Translations under genes and position numbers: made by a program
Notes under the pieces: generated by a model
The model's database searches: none
What the model was told of the DNA's origin: nothing
What the model saw: only the letters and a program-made list of their open reading frames with translations
Part shown: positions 46,643 to 55,066 of the stretch, one piece after another
How the letters are laid out: each line of letters begins with the position of its first letter
How positions within the stretch are numbered: the first letter of the stretch is position 1
From: Haloarcula rara
GTDB taxonomy: Archaea; Halobacteriota; Halobacteria; Halobacteriales; Haloarculaceae
Length of the DNA stretch: 64,000 bases
Direction of reading: 5' to 3'
Assembly: GCF_029338235.1 (NCBI RefSeq)
Contig: NZ_CP119785.1
Location: 2,914,001 to 2,978,000, forward strand

Positions 46643-46942
46643 TCAGGCGTGTTGCAGTCGGTAGGGCCACAGGTCCGCCTCGCGGAGTGCCGCACCGAGC
46701 GCCCGGTGGAACTCCGGGAAGTCCGCGAACTCGGACTCGTCGACGTGCTCGAAGATATCCGCCACGCTGACGACGGTCTCGTAGTCGATGCGGACTGGAT
46801 GGTCGCCGTAGGCTGAGACGTACTCCTCGGCCGAGAGCGGGAAGTCTTCTTCTTCGTCGATCTTCTTCGCGAGGATGGCGTGTCCGTACTTGCGCCGGCC
46901 CTCGCTTCCCTCTTCACCGTCGGGGTCGTGTGGCCACTCCAT
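46643..46942 (-). CDS. DUF5785 family protein
   Basis: A 99-residue acidic protein beginning MEWPHDPDGEEGSEGRRKYG, with SAEEYVSAYGDHPVRIDYETVVSVADIFEHV in the middle. It fits the halobacterial DUF5785 family. The ATG at 46942 is chosen. Function unknown; it lies between a regulator and a surface protein on the same strand. Confidence 0.78.
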   Translation of the reverse strand: MEWPHDPDGEEGSEGRRKYGHAILAKKIDEEEDFPLSAEEYVSAYGDHPVRIDYETVVSVADIFEHVDESEFADFPEFHRALGAALREADLWPYRLQHA

Positions 46943-46987
46943 GTCCGGACCTCGGGACACCGGCACAAAAAGGGTTGCTCTCCGCGG

Positions 46988-48376
46988 CTACCAGGGGTCG
47001 AAAGTCTCCGGTTGCCCACCGCCGCCGTCGCCGCCCCGGCGCAACAGGAGCAAGATGGCGACGAACGCCGCCAACGCGATGGCGAGCCCACTGACGACGT
47101 AGAGCGTGTTGATTCCGAAGACCGTCGACGGGACCGCATCGATCGGTCCGCTGTCGTCACCGCTGTCACCGCTCGGGGTCGCAGCGGCAGTACCGGTCGG
47201 AGTCTCGCTTGCCGGCCTCGATTCGGTCGGCTGCGTGGCCGCTGCCTGACTCTCCGAAATGAAGACAGAACCGACCGAGGTCCTGTTGAGTCTGAGGTTG
47301 TAGCTCCCCGCCTCGGTGACCCCGTGTGTCAGCGAGATGTTCGCGTCGCCACTCGCCGGTACCGCCACCGTGGTCCGGTTGACGGATTCGCCGTTGACCC
47401 GCATGACACCGGTGTAGGTACCAGCTATCGGTGCGGCGTTTCGCAACCGTGCATTGACATACAGTCGTGGGCCGTCGGCGCTCAGTGTTATCCCGTACGA
47501 CGTGTTCTCGATAGCGATGTCCGCGGTCATACGACCGACGGCGTACGTCGTCCCGCGTGTCATTGTCGCCTCGTAGACGGTCCGGTTTTCCTGCTGAGCG
47601 GTGACGCTCGTCGACAGCGGTTCCCAGACTGTGCCGTTGTGCTGGTACACCGTCACCTCGTCGCGCTCCAGCGTCGAGTTCGCCAGCACGGAGTCGTTGA
47701 CGCCGATTCGCACGGTCGATTCTTCGAAGCCGTCGTCGCTCTCGAAGTCGATGACGCCGAACACCGTCGACTGCTCCGGGGCGGGCACCGACGCAGGCAT
47801 CACAGAGCGGTTGGTGTACTCCGTGAGATACTGCTGAAACGCAGTTTCCCCCGTCGTCGTCGACCAGTTCTGGAGGGCGAACGTGCGGTTCGACGATGGG
47901 ATATCGAACCCGGTCGGTCCGGTCGGCGAGACCCCGTTGGCCCTGACGTCGATGCGACGCTGGCTCTCCGTTTCCGAGGTGACCCGAGCGCGGGCTGGCT
48001 GCACCGTTATGCGGCCCGCTTGGTTGCCGTTAACTGTGATTCTGTAGGTCCCCGGCTCGTCGAAGCTGATATTCGTCGAGACCCGCCGGTCCGTGTTCGC
48101 CGGAATCGTCACGCGAATTTTCTCGAACCTGACGCGATCACGCTCGAATTCGAAGGAGTATCCACCACGGGAGTCACCGACGTTCACCGCCTCGGCGCTC
48201 ACGGTTACGTTCTCGCCCACGGTTACTGTCGTCGCGGAAACCTCGGCGTTCCGGAACCCGATCGCCGACTGGGCGGCCGCCACGGAGGCAAACATCGACC
48301 CGACGATGAGGACGACCAGACCGAGGGCGAGGACCCGATGCCCGCACTGCGTTAGAGACCCATCTGATAACTGCAT
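46988..48376 (-). CDS. secreted surface protein with C-terminal membrane anchor
   Basis: A 462-residue protein. It has a Sec signal (LALGLVVLIVGSMFASVAAAQ), a beta-sandwich of the CARDB type (about 40-130: VTVGENVTVSAEAVNVGDSRGGY), a PGF-pre-PGF-like domain (STVRIGVNDSVLANSTLERDEVTVYQHNG), a further beta domain with several N-glycosylation sequons, a Thr/Pro/Ser stalk, and a C-terminal helix (LYVVSGLAIALAAFVAILLLLRR). It should be displayed on the cell surface, embedded in the S-layer. No enzymatic motif. Confidence 0.82.
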   Translation of the reverse strand: MQLSDGSLTQCGHRVLALGLVVLIVGSMFASVAAAQSAIGFRNAEVSATTVTVGENVTVSAEAVNVGDSRGGYSFEFERDRVRFEKIRVTIPANTDRRVSTNISFDEPGTYRITVNGNQAGRITVQPARARVTSETESQRRIDVRANGVSPTGPTGFDIPSSNRTFALQNWSTTTGETAFQQYLTEYTNRSVMPASVPAPEQSTVFGVIDFESDDGFEESTVRIGVNDSVLANSTLERDEVTVYQHNGTVWEPLSTSVTAQQENRTVYEATMTRGTTYAVGRMTADIAIENTSYGITLSADGPRLYVNARLRNAAPIAGTYTGVMRVNGESVNRTTVAVPASGDANISLTHGVTEAGSYNLRLNRTSVGSVFISESQAAATQPTESRPASETPTGTAAATPSGDSGDDSGPIDAVPSTVFGINTLYVVSGLAIALAAFVAILLLLRRGGDGGGGQPETFDPW

Positions 48377-48517
48377 CTGCTTGTGGTGAACCGGACCAGT
48401 AATATAAAACCTCACGATGGGAGGAACCAATCGTTTATTTGATACTACGGGCCGGTCTTCGGCTTCAAATCGCCAGGATTCTGTTTGCTCCTGGCGTAAT
48501 CGCTCGCGGCAAGAATA

Positions 48518-48757
48518 CGGTGGGGCTGGGAGTGAGCGAACGCAAAGCGTTGCGAACGTCGAGAGACGCGAGCGCCTCTCGGAATTTGAACCGGAGGAAG
48601 ACAGTCACTCACTTCGTTCGCGCTGTGTCTTCCAGGGCTCAAGTCCAGTTGCACCGCTCACTGTCGTTCGCAGAGAAGCGGTGGGGCTGGGATTTGAACC
48701 ACGCGAAGGTGGTCACTCGCTTCGCTCGCGCTCCACCTTCTCTACTTCAAATCCCAG
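48518..48757 (-). repeat. tail array of tRNA-Ser with nested palindromes
   Basis: Two extra copies of the tRNA-Ser 3' tail lie downstream of the gene (minus strand): 48679-48700 (22 nt identical, to the T loop) and 48518-48530. Between copies are hairpins. One is GAAGGTGG/CCACCTTC (48705-48712 / 48733-48740) inside an outer stem CTGGGATTTGAA/TTCAAATCCCAG (48687-48698 / 48746-48757). The other is GGAAGACA/TGTCTTCC at about 48596-48644. Their loops share the core TCACTC[G/A]CTTCG[C/T]TCGCGC while the stems differ. Confidence 0.8.
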
Positions 48758-48797
48758 GTGATGTATTTGCCACTCACGGGTTGTTCGTGGCAAAATA

Positions 48798-48881
48798 CGG
48801 TGGGGCTGGGATTTGAACCCAGGAATCCGTGAGGATACCTGCTTTCAAGGCAGGCGCAATAGGCCGCTCTGCCACCCCACC
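48798..48881 (-). tRNA. tRNA-Ser(UGA)
   Basis: 84 nt, CCA not encoded. Acceptor GGTGGGG/CCCCACC, discriminator G. Anticodon stem-loop CCTGC-CTTGAAA-GCAGG (anticodon UGA). Long variable arm and T-arm CTGGG-TTCAAAT-CCCAG. Confidence 0.95.
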
Positions 48882-48921
48882 GCAGGCAGTCATAACGGGG
48901 GTTTGCCCTAAGGCCTGTCGA

Positions 48922-49650
48922 TTACTCGCGGACAAGACCGTCGGCAGTCACGCGCAGCCCGAACTCGTTGATGAGCGTCGTCGTCCTGGGTGGTACTACC
49001 CGATCGGCCCGGTGGCGGGCACGGAGGAGCGGAACGACCGTCTGGAGGTCTGCCTGCGTCTCGACGACCGGTGTCGTCGGCAGGAAGTCCACCCCGAGGT
49101 CGGCGTCCATCGCTCGGTCGGTGAGTGTCTCGACGGTCGGGGTCGCGTCCGCGTCCTCGAAGTCTATCGGTTCGGCGAACCCGGCGTAGTAGACGCGACC
49201 GTCGGTCGACGGGCCAAGCACCACGCCAGAGGAACGCAGTTTCATCGCGGCGCTGTCGATAAGTTGGCGCGTCAGCAGACCGGCGGTCGGCGTGACCGCA
49301 GCGGCGGTCTTGACTCCCTCACGTTCGAGCAGGTGCGTGACAGTGTTGCCGACGCGGGCTGCGTGCGTCGAACCGACCTGGACCTCATAACGGGCCTCGT
49401 CGGGCGCGTCGAGCGCCGCATCGAGCGGTTCGCGGACGGCCGCTTCGGGATCTACGACGTCGGGCACCTGTTCGGCGGGCCGGTAGTTCACCAGTAACTC
49501 GGCACCGCTGGCCTCGACGGCGCGACAGACGTCGGTGAGCATCGCCGTGTACAGCGCCGTTGCCTCCGATTCGTCGAGCGGTCCGCCGGCCAGTCCAGGC
49601 AAGACGGCCCCTTCGACCGGGGGATCCGCCAGTACAGCAACCGTGGTCAT
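48922..49650 (-). CDS. putative nucleotidyltransferase-fold protein (DUF2064-like)
   Basis: A 242-residue soluble protein. MTTVAVLADPPVEGAVLPGLAG at the N-terminus and the central GVVLGPSTDGRVYYAGFAEPIDF resemble the glycosyl/nucleotidyl-transferase fold of the DUF2064/CofC-like group (compare LGPxxDGGYY in DUF2064), but the metal-binding Asp pair is not fully recognisable. It may be a non-catalytic relative. It lies 40 bp upstream of tRNA-Ser on the same strand. Confidence 0.6.
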   Translation of the reverse strand: MTTVAVLADPPVEGAVLPGLAGGPLDESEATALYTAMLTDVCRAVEASGAELLVNYRPAEQVPDVVDPEAAVREPLDAALDAPDEARYEVQVGSTHAARVGNTVTHLLEREGVKTAAAVTPTAGLLTRQLIDSAAMKLRSSGVVLGPSTDGRVYYAGFAEPIDFEDADATPTVETLTDRAMDADLGVDFLPTTPVVETQADLQTVVPLLRARHRADRVVPPRTTTLINEFGLRVTADGLVRE

Positions 49651-49730
49651 ATCCCCCTTTCGGGGCGACGACGGTTAGTCGGTTCCGGAGTCGCCGGACG
49701 AACTATGTGACTCCGTGACACTGTAACGGT

Positions 49731-50156
49731 ATGCAGGTCCGCGAACTCATGTCGACAGAGGTGGTCACCGTCGGTCTCGAGGCGACGCTGGCCGACGCCG
49801 CCGACAGACTGCTCAATGCGGGCGTGGGCTCGGTCATCGTCGTCGAGGACGGCGAACCTGTCGGCATCGTCACCGAATCAGACGTACTCAGAGCCGCGCG
49901 GGACACGGGGAACGCGCTCCGGGATATCGACGTGCGCGAGGTGGGCCACGGGGCTGTCGTGACGACCTCTCCCTCGAAGGCAGTGACCACCGTCGCCCGG
50001 CTGATGGCCGACGAGGGGGTCAAGAAGGTCCCCGTCATGGACGGGCTCGATCTGGTCGGCATGGTGACACTGACAGACATCGTCTGGGCGCTCCCGTCAC
50101 TGCGAGCGGAGACGACGGCGATGGAGGCGGTCCGCGACAGGTGGAGCCCGAGCTGA
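49731..50156 (+). CDS. CBS domain pair protein
   Basis: A 141-residue protein consisting of a Bateman module only: MQVRELMSTEVVTVGLEATLADAADRLLNAGVGSVIVVEDGEPVGIVTESDVL and KKVPVMDGLDLVGMVTLTDIVWAL. It should sense adenine nucleotides or SAM and act on an unlinked target. Divergent from the preceding gene, sharing an 80-bp promoter region. Confidence 0.92.
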   Translation: MQVRELMSTEVVTVGLEATLADAADRLLNAGVGSVIVVEDGEPVGIVTESDVLRAARDTGNALRDIDVREVGHGAVVTTSPSKAVTTVARLMADEGVKKVPVMDGLDLVGMVTLTDIVWALPSLRAETTAMEAVRDRWSPS

Positions 50157-50248
50157 CTGGGCCCAGCGGCCCGGCCGTGGTATAGCGTAACAAAACTGAT
50201 TTATATATTGTCCGTAGTTTTTCATGTTACCAACAGGTGTGGGGGAAA

Positions 50249-50761
50249 ATGCACACGACTGATGTATACCGCTGTGACGGCTGTGGGACCGAGTACCGCG
50301 TCGCCGGAGAGGGACACCCGACGGTGCTCTGTTCTGAGTGCAAACAGGTGGCGACACCCCACGGCGACTCGGTCGCCGGGCGGGAGTACCACGTCGGCCG
50401 CGCGAAATACGTCGAAGGCCGCCGGCGGACCACCGAGGCGATGCGACGCTTCGAGTCGGGACAGATGACCCTCGCGCGCGGCGGCTTCAACGACGCGGCC
50501 GGCGAGTTCGAGGACAGCGTCGACCACTTCACGGCAGCGGTGTCAGGGGCCAAAAGCGAGTCGGTCCGCGAGGCCTGCGAGCGGGCGCGCAAGAAGGCGA
50601 CCTGTCTCTGGCAGGCCGTCGAGTGGCTCGGCGGGGCGACCTACGCCAGCGAACAGGGGGATACGGACCGGGCGACGCGGTACCGCGAGGACGCCCAGCA
50701 GCGGCTCCGGGCCGCGAAAGCGTACGGCGAACTCGTCGCGCCGGAGCAAGTCACCGAATAA
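50249..50761 (+). CDS. zinc-ribbon helical protein of unknown function
   Basis: A 170-residue protein. The N-terminus has Cys-x2-Cys (YRCDGCGTEY) and a second pair (VLCSECKQVATPH), a zinc ribbon. The rest is helical and contains SGQMTLARGGFNDAAGEFEDSVDHFTAAV, reminiscent of a TPR-like hairpin pair. A clear TATA (TTTATATATT, 50200-50209) would start transcription at about 50231, close to a GTG at 50237 and the ATG at 50249; the ATG is preferred. A 39-bp tandem array begins 2 bp after the stop. Confidence 0.72.
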   Translation: MHTTDVYRCDGCGTEYRVAGEGHPTVLCSECKQVATPHGDSVAGREYHVGRAKYVEGRRRTTEAMRRFESGQMTLARGGFNDAAGEFEDSVDHFTAAVSGAKSESVREACERARKKATCLWQAVEWLGGATYASEQGDTDRATRYREDAQQRLRAAKAYGELVAPEQVTE

Positions 50762-50763
50762 CT

Positions 50764-50970
50764 GCCGTCGGTCCTCGGCAGACCCGACGGCTTGTCTCCG
50801 ATGCCGTCGGTCCTCGGCAGACCCGACGGCTTGTCTCCGATGCCGTCGGTCCTCGGCAGACCCGACGGCTTGTCTCCGATGCCGTCGGTCCTCGGCAGAC
50901 CCGACGGCTTGTCTCCGATGCCGTCGGTCCTCGGCAGACCCGACGGCTTGTCTCCGATGCCGTCGGTCCT
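50764..50970. repeat. 39-bp tandem repeat (five units plus a partial) with a dyad in each
   Basis: Units start at 50764, 50803, 50842, 50881, 50920 and, partial, 50959; the five full units are identical. Each begins GCCGTCGG and has CCGACGGC 20 bp later, a perfect 8-bp stem with a 12-nt loop (TCCTCGGCAGAC), then an 11-nt linker. The array fills the gap between two convergent genes and ends on the stop codon of the glycosylase gene. It has no spacers, so it is not a CRISPR. Confidence 0.92.
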
Positions 50971-51596
50971 TATCGACCCCGCCGCCCTTTCGTCTGGCGG
51001 TAGTCCTGGCCCAGCACGTCGCTGAAGTGGTCGAGGAAAGCGGTGCGTTCCTCGTCGGTCTGTTCGACCGGCGGAATCATCGGGAGAATCTCGAACCCAC
51101 GCCCGCGAATGGTCGTCGCGTGGCGCTCCTCGATATCGAGTTCGTCCTCGCTGAGCGTCGTATACTCGAAGGCCAGCTCCTCGAGGGGGCGCTGGCCCAC
51201 CGGGAGGAGGATTTCGGGGTTTATCATCCGTATCTCGCTGTTGAGATACGGCTCGCAGTTGACCACCTCCTCGTCGGTGGCGTCGCGCTCGGGGTGGCGA
51301 CAGCGCGTGACGTATGTTAGAAAGGTGTTCTTGAGTTCGGGCTCGGCGGCGTCGGGGTCCTCGACCATGTCGACGGCGTCGAGGATGTCGAGCAGTTCCC
51401 GTTCCTGCTCGCCGGTAAAGGGGATACCCGACTCGTCGGCCCCCGCCGCGGGCGAGTCACCGAGGACGATGAACTCCGCCCCCACGTCGCCGTAGCCGTG
51501 GACGACGGTTTCGCGGGAGTCACACAGCTCGGGGCAGTTCTGGCACTGTTCGTCCATACCGAAGGGGTTCGACATCGAGTCCTGGTTGGCGTCCAT
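50970..51596 (-). CDS. uracil-DNA glycosylase superfamily protein with Cys cluster
   Basis: A 208-residue protein of the Fe-S uracil-DNA-glycosylase (type 4/5) group. EQCQNCPELCDSRETVVHGYG gives the N-terminal CxxC region, EFIVLGDSPAAGADESGIPFTGEQERELLD the active-site/GE-PF-G loop, TYVTRCRHPERD and VVNCEPYLNSEI two more Cys, and EILLPVGQRPLEEL a conserved helix. It should remove uracil from DNA. It starts 1 bp after the aroC stop, so it is in the aroC transcript. The stop codon lies at the edge of the 39-bp array. Confidence 0.87.
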   Translation of the reverse strand: MDANQDSMSNPFGMDEQCQNCPELCDSRETVVHGYGDVGAEFIVLGDSPAAGADESGIPFTGEQERELLDILDAVDMVEDPDAAEPELKNTFLTYVTRCRHPERDATDEEVVNCEPYLNSEIRMINPEILLPVGQRPLEELAFEYTTLSEDELDIEERHATTIRGRGFEILPMIPPVEQTDEERTAFLDHFSDVLGQDYRQTKGRRGR

Positions 51597-51597
51597 G

Positions 51598-52797
51598 CTA
51601 ATCCTCGTCGATGGTTTTCGCGTGCGTCTCGGCGTCTTCGGGGTCGTTCTGCGGGCTGGAGGGATGGTAATCAGTGTCGTACTCACCGGCGCGGCCGTCG
51701 AGCCGGTCGGGGTTGATGCGGCCGCCAAGCAGCATGAAGTCGAGCACGGTGCAGTACAGCATTGCTTCGACGACTGGGACGGCGCGGGGCGGGAGCACGG
51801 GGTCGTGGCGGCCCGTCACCGTTATCTCTTTTTCCTCGCCGGTCTCCCAGTCGACGGTCTTCTGGGTCTTCGGGAAGGAGACGGGCGCGTGCCAGGTCAC
51901 CTCGCCGTAGATTGGGTCGCCGGTCGTGATGCCGCCCTGGAGACCACCGTGGTCGTTGCCCGCGGGGACCGGGTCGCCGTTCTCAGCAAACTCCCAGTCC
52001 TCTGTGTACTCGGAGCCACGCATCGTGCGGGCGTCCCGGCCGACCCCGAGCGCGAGGTCGGTGACCGCGGGGATAGAGTACATCGCCTGGCCGAGCCGCG
52101 AGGGAATCGAGTCAAAACGGGGCGCGCCCAGCCCGCGAGGGACGCCCTGACATTCGAAGTAGATAGCGCCGCCAATCGAGTCGCCCTCCTTTTGGTGTTT
52201 GTCCGCGAGGTCGCGCATCTCCTCGGCGGCCTCGGGGTCGGCACACCGGACCTCGTTTTCCTCGCTGTGTTCGAGCATCTCCTCGAAGGTCACGTCCTCG
52301 GCGACCACGTCGCCGATCTGGCAGACGTGGGCCTTTATCTGGACGTCGTACTCGGACTGTTCCAGGACCTGCTTTGCGACGCCGCCGGCGGCGACCCAGT
52401 TGACGGTCTCGCGGGCCGACGAGCGGCCGCCGCCGCCCCAGTTTCGCGTGCCGAACTTCGCGGAGTACGTGAAGTCGCCGTGGGAGGGGCGCGGGGCAGT
52501 GATGAACGGCTCGTACTTGCCCGAGCGGGCGTCCTTGTTCTGGATGACCATCCCGATGGGCGTCCCCGTGGTGTAGCCGTCCTGGATGCCGGAGTTGAGC
52601 TTTACCTTGTCCGGTTCGCCACGGGAGGTCGTAATCATCGACTGGCCGGGTTTGCGCCGGTCTAAGTCCTTCTGTATCTCCGCTTCGGAGAGTTCGACGC
52701 CAGCCGGGACGCCAGAGACCGTACAGCCCATCGCTTCGCCGTGAGACTCACCGTATGTGGTCAGCCGGAAGAGCCGGCCGAACTCGTTGCCGTTCAT
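51598..52797 (-). CDS. aroC: chorismate synthase
   Basis: A 399-residue FMNH2-dependent enzyme making chorismate from EPSP. Signatures are FRLTTYGESHGEAMGCTVSGVPAG, the RRKPGQSMITTSRGEPDKV segment, HGDFTYSAKFGTRNWGGGGRSSARETV, and the C-terminal RHDPVLPPRAVPVVEAMLYCTVLD. The ATG at 52797 gives the normal N-terminus. aroA, the preceding step, is 0.6 kb away on the same strand, separated by a small divergent regulator gene. Confidence 0.97.
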   Translation of the reverse strand: MNGNEFGRLFRLTTYGESHGEAMGCTVSGVPAGVELSEAEIQKDLDRRKPGQSMITTSRGEPDKVKLNSGIQDGYTTGTPIGMVIQNKDARSGKYEPFITAPRPSHGDFTYSAKFGTRNWGGGGRSSARETVNWVAAGGVAKQVLEQSEYDVQIKAHVCQIGDVVAEDVTFEEMLEHSEENEVRCADPEAAEEMRDLADKHQKEGDSIGGAIYFECQGVPRGLGAPRFDSIPSRLGQAMYSIPAVTDLALGVGRDARTMRGSEYTEDWEFAENGDPVPAGNDHGGLQGGITTGDPIYGEVTWHAPVSFPKTQKTVDWETGEEKEITVTGRHDPVLPPRAVPVVEAMLYCTVLDFMLLGGRINPDRLDGRAGEYDTDYHPSSPQNDPEDAETHAKTIDED

Positions 52798-52908
52798 TAC
52801 GAACCTCTGGGGGGCGGGGACATTTGAACCTTGTAGATGTATGGGGCCATCGCCTGGGGCCAGAGTGTTGGAAAAAATACATATGTGCCGGTAGAGTACT
52901 GACATAGA

Positions 52909-53388
52909 ATGTCAGTCATCACCGAAATCACAGTCGAGGAAAGCGAGTTTCTCCTGGGGAGAGTCCTCGCACGGGATTCCGTGGCGGACATCGAGCTGGA
53001 GCGAACGGTTCCGGCATCGGGACAGGTGATGCCCTACATCTGGGTGACGGGACGGGACCTGCCCGAGTTCGAGCGGCGGGTTCGAACAAGCCCGCACGTC
53101 GCGCGGCTGGTCGCCGTCGACGTGGTCAACAATCAGGGGATGTACCGTATCGAGTGGGCCGACAACGGCGAGAGCCTCGTCCACGGGCTCGCCGAGACGG
53201 GGGCGACGATTCTGGAGGCTCGTCGCAACGGTACGTGGGAGTTACAGCTCCGGTTCGAGGACTACGGCGGCCTGGCCAGATTCCACACCTACTGTCGACG
53301 CGACGGGATTGAAATCTCGCTGGACCGGGTCTACTCCCCCGAAGAGCTCGAACAGAGGGGCGGAGACGGACTCCGCACCGAGCTGTAG
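52909..53388 (+). CDS. bacterio-opsin activator-like domain protein lacking the HTH
   Basis: A 159-residue protein that matches the N-terminal ligand-binding half of bacterio-opsin activator (Bat) regulators: ITVEESEFLLGRVLARDSVADIELERTVPAS and WELQLRFEDYGGLARFHTYCRRDGIEISLDRVYSPEEL. It stops where the HTH_10 domain normally begins, after GGDGLRTEL. It may be a sensor that works with another regulator, or a truncated one. It lies between aroC and aroA on the opposite strand, with a TATA-like ACATATG upstream. Confidence 0.78.
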   Translation: MSVITEITVEESEFLLGRVLARDSVADIELERTVPASGQVMPYIWVTGRDLPEFERRVRTSPHVARLVAVDVVNNQGMYRIEWADNGESLVHGLAETGATILEARRNGTWELQLRFEDYGGLARFHTYCRRDGIEISLDRVYSPEELEQRGGDGLRTEL

Positions 53389-53397
53389 GCCAGCGGA

Positions 53398-54684
53398 CTA
53401 CCGCTCGACCGCGCCGCCCAGCGATTCGAGCAGGTCGAAGAAGTTCGGGAAGGAGACGTCAACGTGTTCGGCACCCGTCACGGTGGTCTCGCCGTCGGCG
53501 ACGAGGCCGGCCACGGCCAGTGACATGATAATGCGGTGGTCGGCCTTGCCGTCGACCGTCGCACCCTGCAGCTCCGAGTCCTCACCGTAGACGACGAGTT
53601 CGTCCTGTTTCTCTTCGACTGTGGCGCCCATCTTGGTCAGTTCCTCGGCCATCGCGCTGACGCGGTCGGTCTCCTTGTAGCGGACGTGTTCGGCGTCGGT
53701 GATGCGGGTGACGCCGTCGGCGGCCGCGCCAAGCGTCGCGATGGTGGGCAGGAGGTCCGGCGTGTCCTCGACGCCGACCTCGATACCCGAGAGCTCGCTC
53801 TGCTCGACCGTAATCTCGCCGCTCTCGCGGTCCCACGAGAGCGTCGCGCCCATCCGGTCGAGTATGTCGACGATAGCGGTGTCGCCCTGCGCGCTCGGGA
53901 CGGCCGAGGTGACGGTCATCCCCTCCGGGGCTGCCAGTGCACCCATGGCGAGGAGGTAGCTAATCGAGGAGAAGTCACCGGGGACGTGGTACTCGCCGCC
54001 CGCCGGGTCGTATGACTGACCGCCGGCGACGGTGAAGCCGTCCGTTGTCCGCTCGGCCGTGACGCCGTAGTCGGCGAGCACTTCCAGTGTGATGTCGACA
54101 TACGGGGAGGATTTGAGCTCGGTCGTCAGTTCGATGTCGATGCCCTCGCCGGTGACGGCGCCGGCCATCAGCAGGGCGGTGATATACTGCGAGGAGACGT
54201 CCCCGGGGATGGAGACAGATCCGCCGTCGACGGCGCCGCCGACGACCAGGGGCGCCTGCCCGTTCCCGCGTGTACTCTCCGCGCGGCCGTCCAGTTGCCC
54301 GATGGCGTCGAGCAGCGGGCCCTGGGGCCGAGAACGGAGCGAGTCGTCGCCGGTCAGGACGGTCAGACGGTCCTGCAGCGCGGCCGTCGCGGTCACCAGC
54401 CGCATCGTCGTGCCGCTGTTTGCACAGTCGATGACAGTGTCGGGGGTCTCCGGGCGGCCATCGAAGCCCGTGACTTCGATAGCCGACTCGTCGCTGCGGT
54501 CGACACTGCCGCCGTAGGCAGTGACCGCTCGCATCGTCGCCTTCGTGTCGGCGCTGACGAGCGGCGCTTTGACCGTCGCGCCGCCGGCGTAGCCCGCTGC
54601 GAGGATAGCCCGGTGCGTGTAGCTCTTCGACGGCGGGGCCTGTGCGGTGCCCGAGACCGTCGACGTGCCGATGGTGATATCCAT
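53398..54684 (-). CDS. aroA: 3-phosphoshikimate 1-carboxyvinyltransferase (EPSP synthase)
   Basis: A 428-residue shikimate-pathway enzyme. Signatures are [88 protein letters not shown] and the C-terminal [13 protein letters not shown]. The ATG at 54684 starts [20 protein letters not shown]. Its product is the substrate of aroC. Confidence 0.97.
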   Translation of the reverse strand: MDITIGTSTVSGTAQAPPSKSYTHRAILAAGYAGGATVKAPLVSADTKATMRAVTAYGGSVDRSDESAIEVTGFDGRPETPDTVIDCANSGTTMRLVTATAALQDRLTVLTGDDSLRSRPQGPLLDAIGQLDGRAESTRGNGQAPLVVGGAVDGGSVSIPGDVSSQYITALLMAGAVTGEGIDIELTTELKSSPYVDITLEVLADYGVTAERTTDGFTVAGGQSYDPAGGEYHVPGDFSSISYLLAMGALAAPEGMTVTSAVPSAQGDTAIVDILDRMGATLSWDRESGEITVEQSELSGIEVGVEDTPDLLPTIATLGAAADGVTRITDAEHVRYKETDRVSAMAEELTKMGATVEEKQDELVVYGEDSELQGATVDGKADHRIIMSLAVAGLVADGETTVTGAEHVDVSFPNFFDLLESLGGAVER

Positions 54685-54730
54685 GGTCAGGCGATTGCGG
54701 GCGGGCGACAAGAGGCTACCGCTCCCGGCA

Positions 54731-55066
54731 CTACAGCCGGACCGCCCCGGCGACGAACGCGACCATCCGGACGGCAACGGCGACGTGTATCATGACCTGG
54801 GCGCCCTGTCCGAGGGCGGTGAGCCCGAGCGGCGGTGCGATGGCGACGACGGGAACGAGCATCACGACCAAGACCACCGCAGAGAGTACGGTGAAGTTCC
54901 CTACCGGCCGGTCAGTGAGTCTGACCAGCGGCGGCCGGTGGACCAGCGCCGTCGCCGCGTCGAGCCGTTGCTTCATCCCGCCGGAGAAGTCGGCGGCGCG
55001 CTCGTGGTAGCGGTGTGGTTCCAGCTGCTCCCCTGACTCACTCGACAGAGATGTCCACGGTGTCAC
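54731..55066 (-). pseudogene. remnant joining an ABC-ATPase signature to membrane helices
   Basis: The frame reads FSGGMKQRLDAATALVHRPPLVRLTDRP, which is the ABC signature and the beginning of a Walker B (expected VFLDEPT), then switches to two hydrophobic helices (FTVLSAVVLVVMLVPVVAIAPP and [20 protein letters not shown]). No Walker A lies upstream, where the lipoprotein gene overlaps. It looks like a decayed ABC transporter locus with an internal deletion joining ATPase to permease sequence. Confidence 0.6.

Noticed and set aside
50764..50970. CRISPR array
   Set aside because: Units are directly adjacent with no variable spacers and no cas genes occur in the window.
50792..51025. A repeat protein encoded by the 39-bp array
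   Set aside because: The open frame is a by-product of a repeat length divisible by three. Its proposed start lies inside the repeat, there is no promoter, and it overlaps the glycosylase gene.
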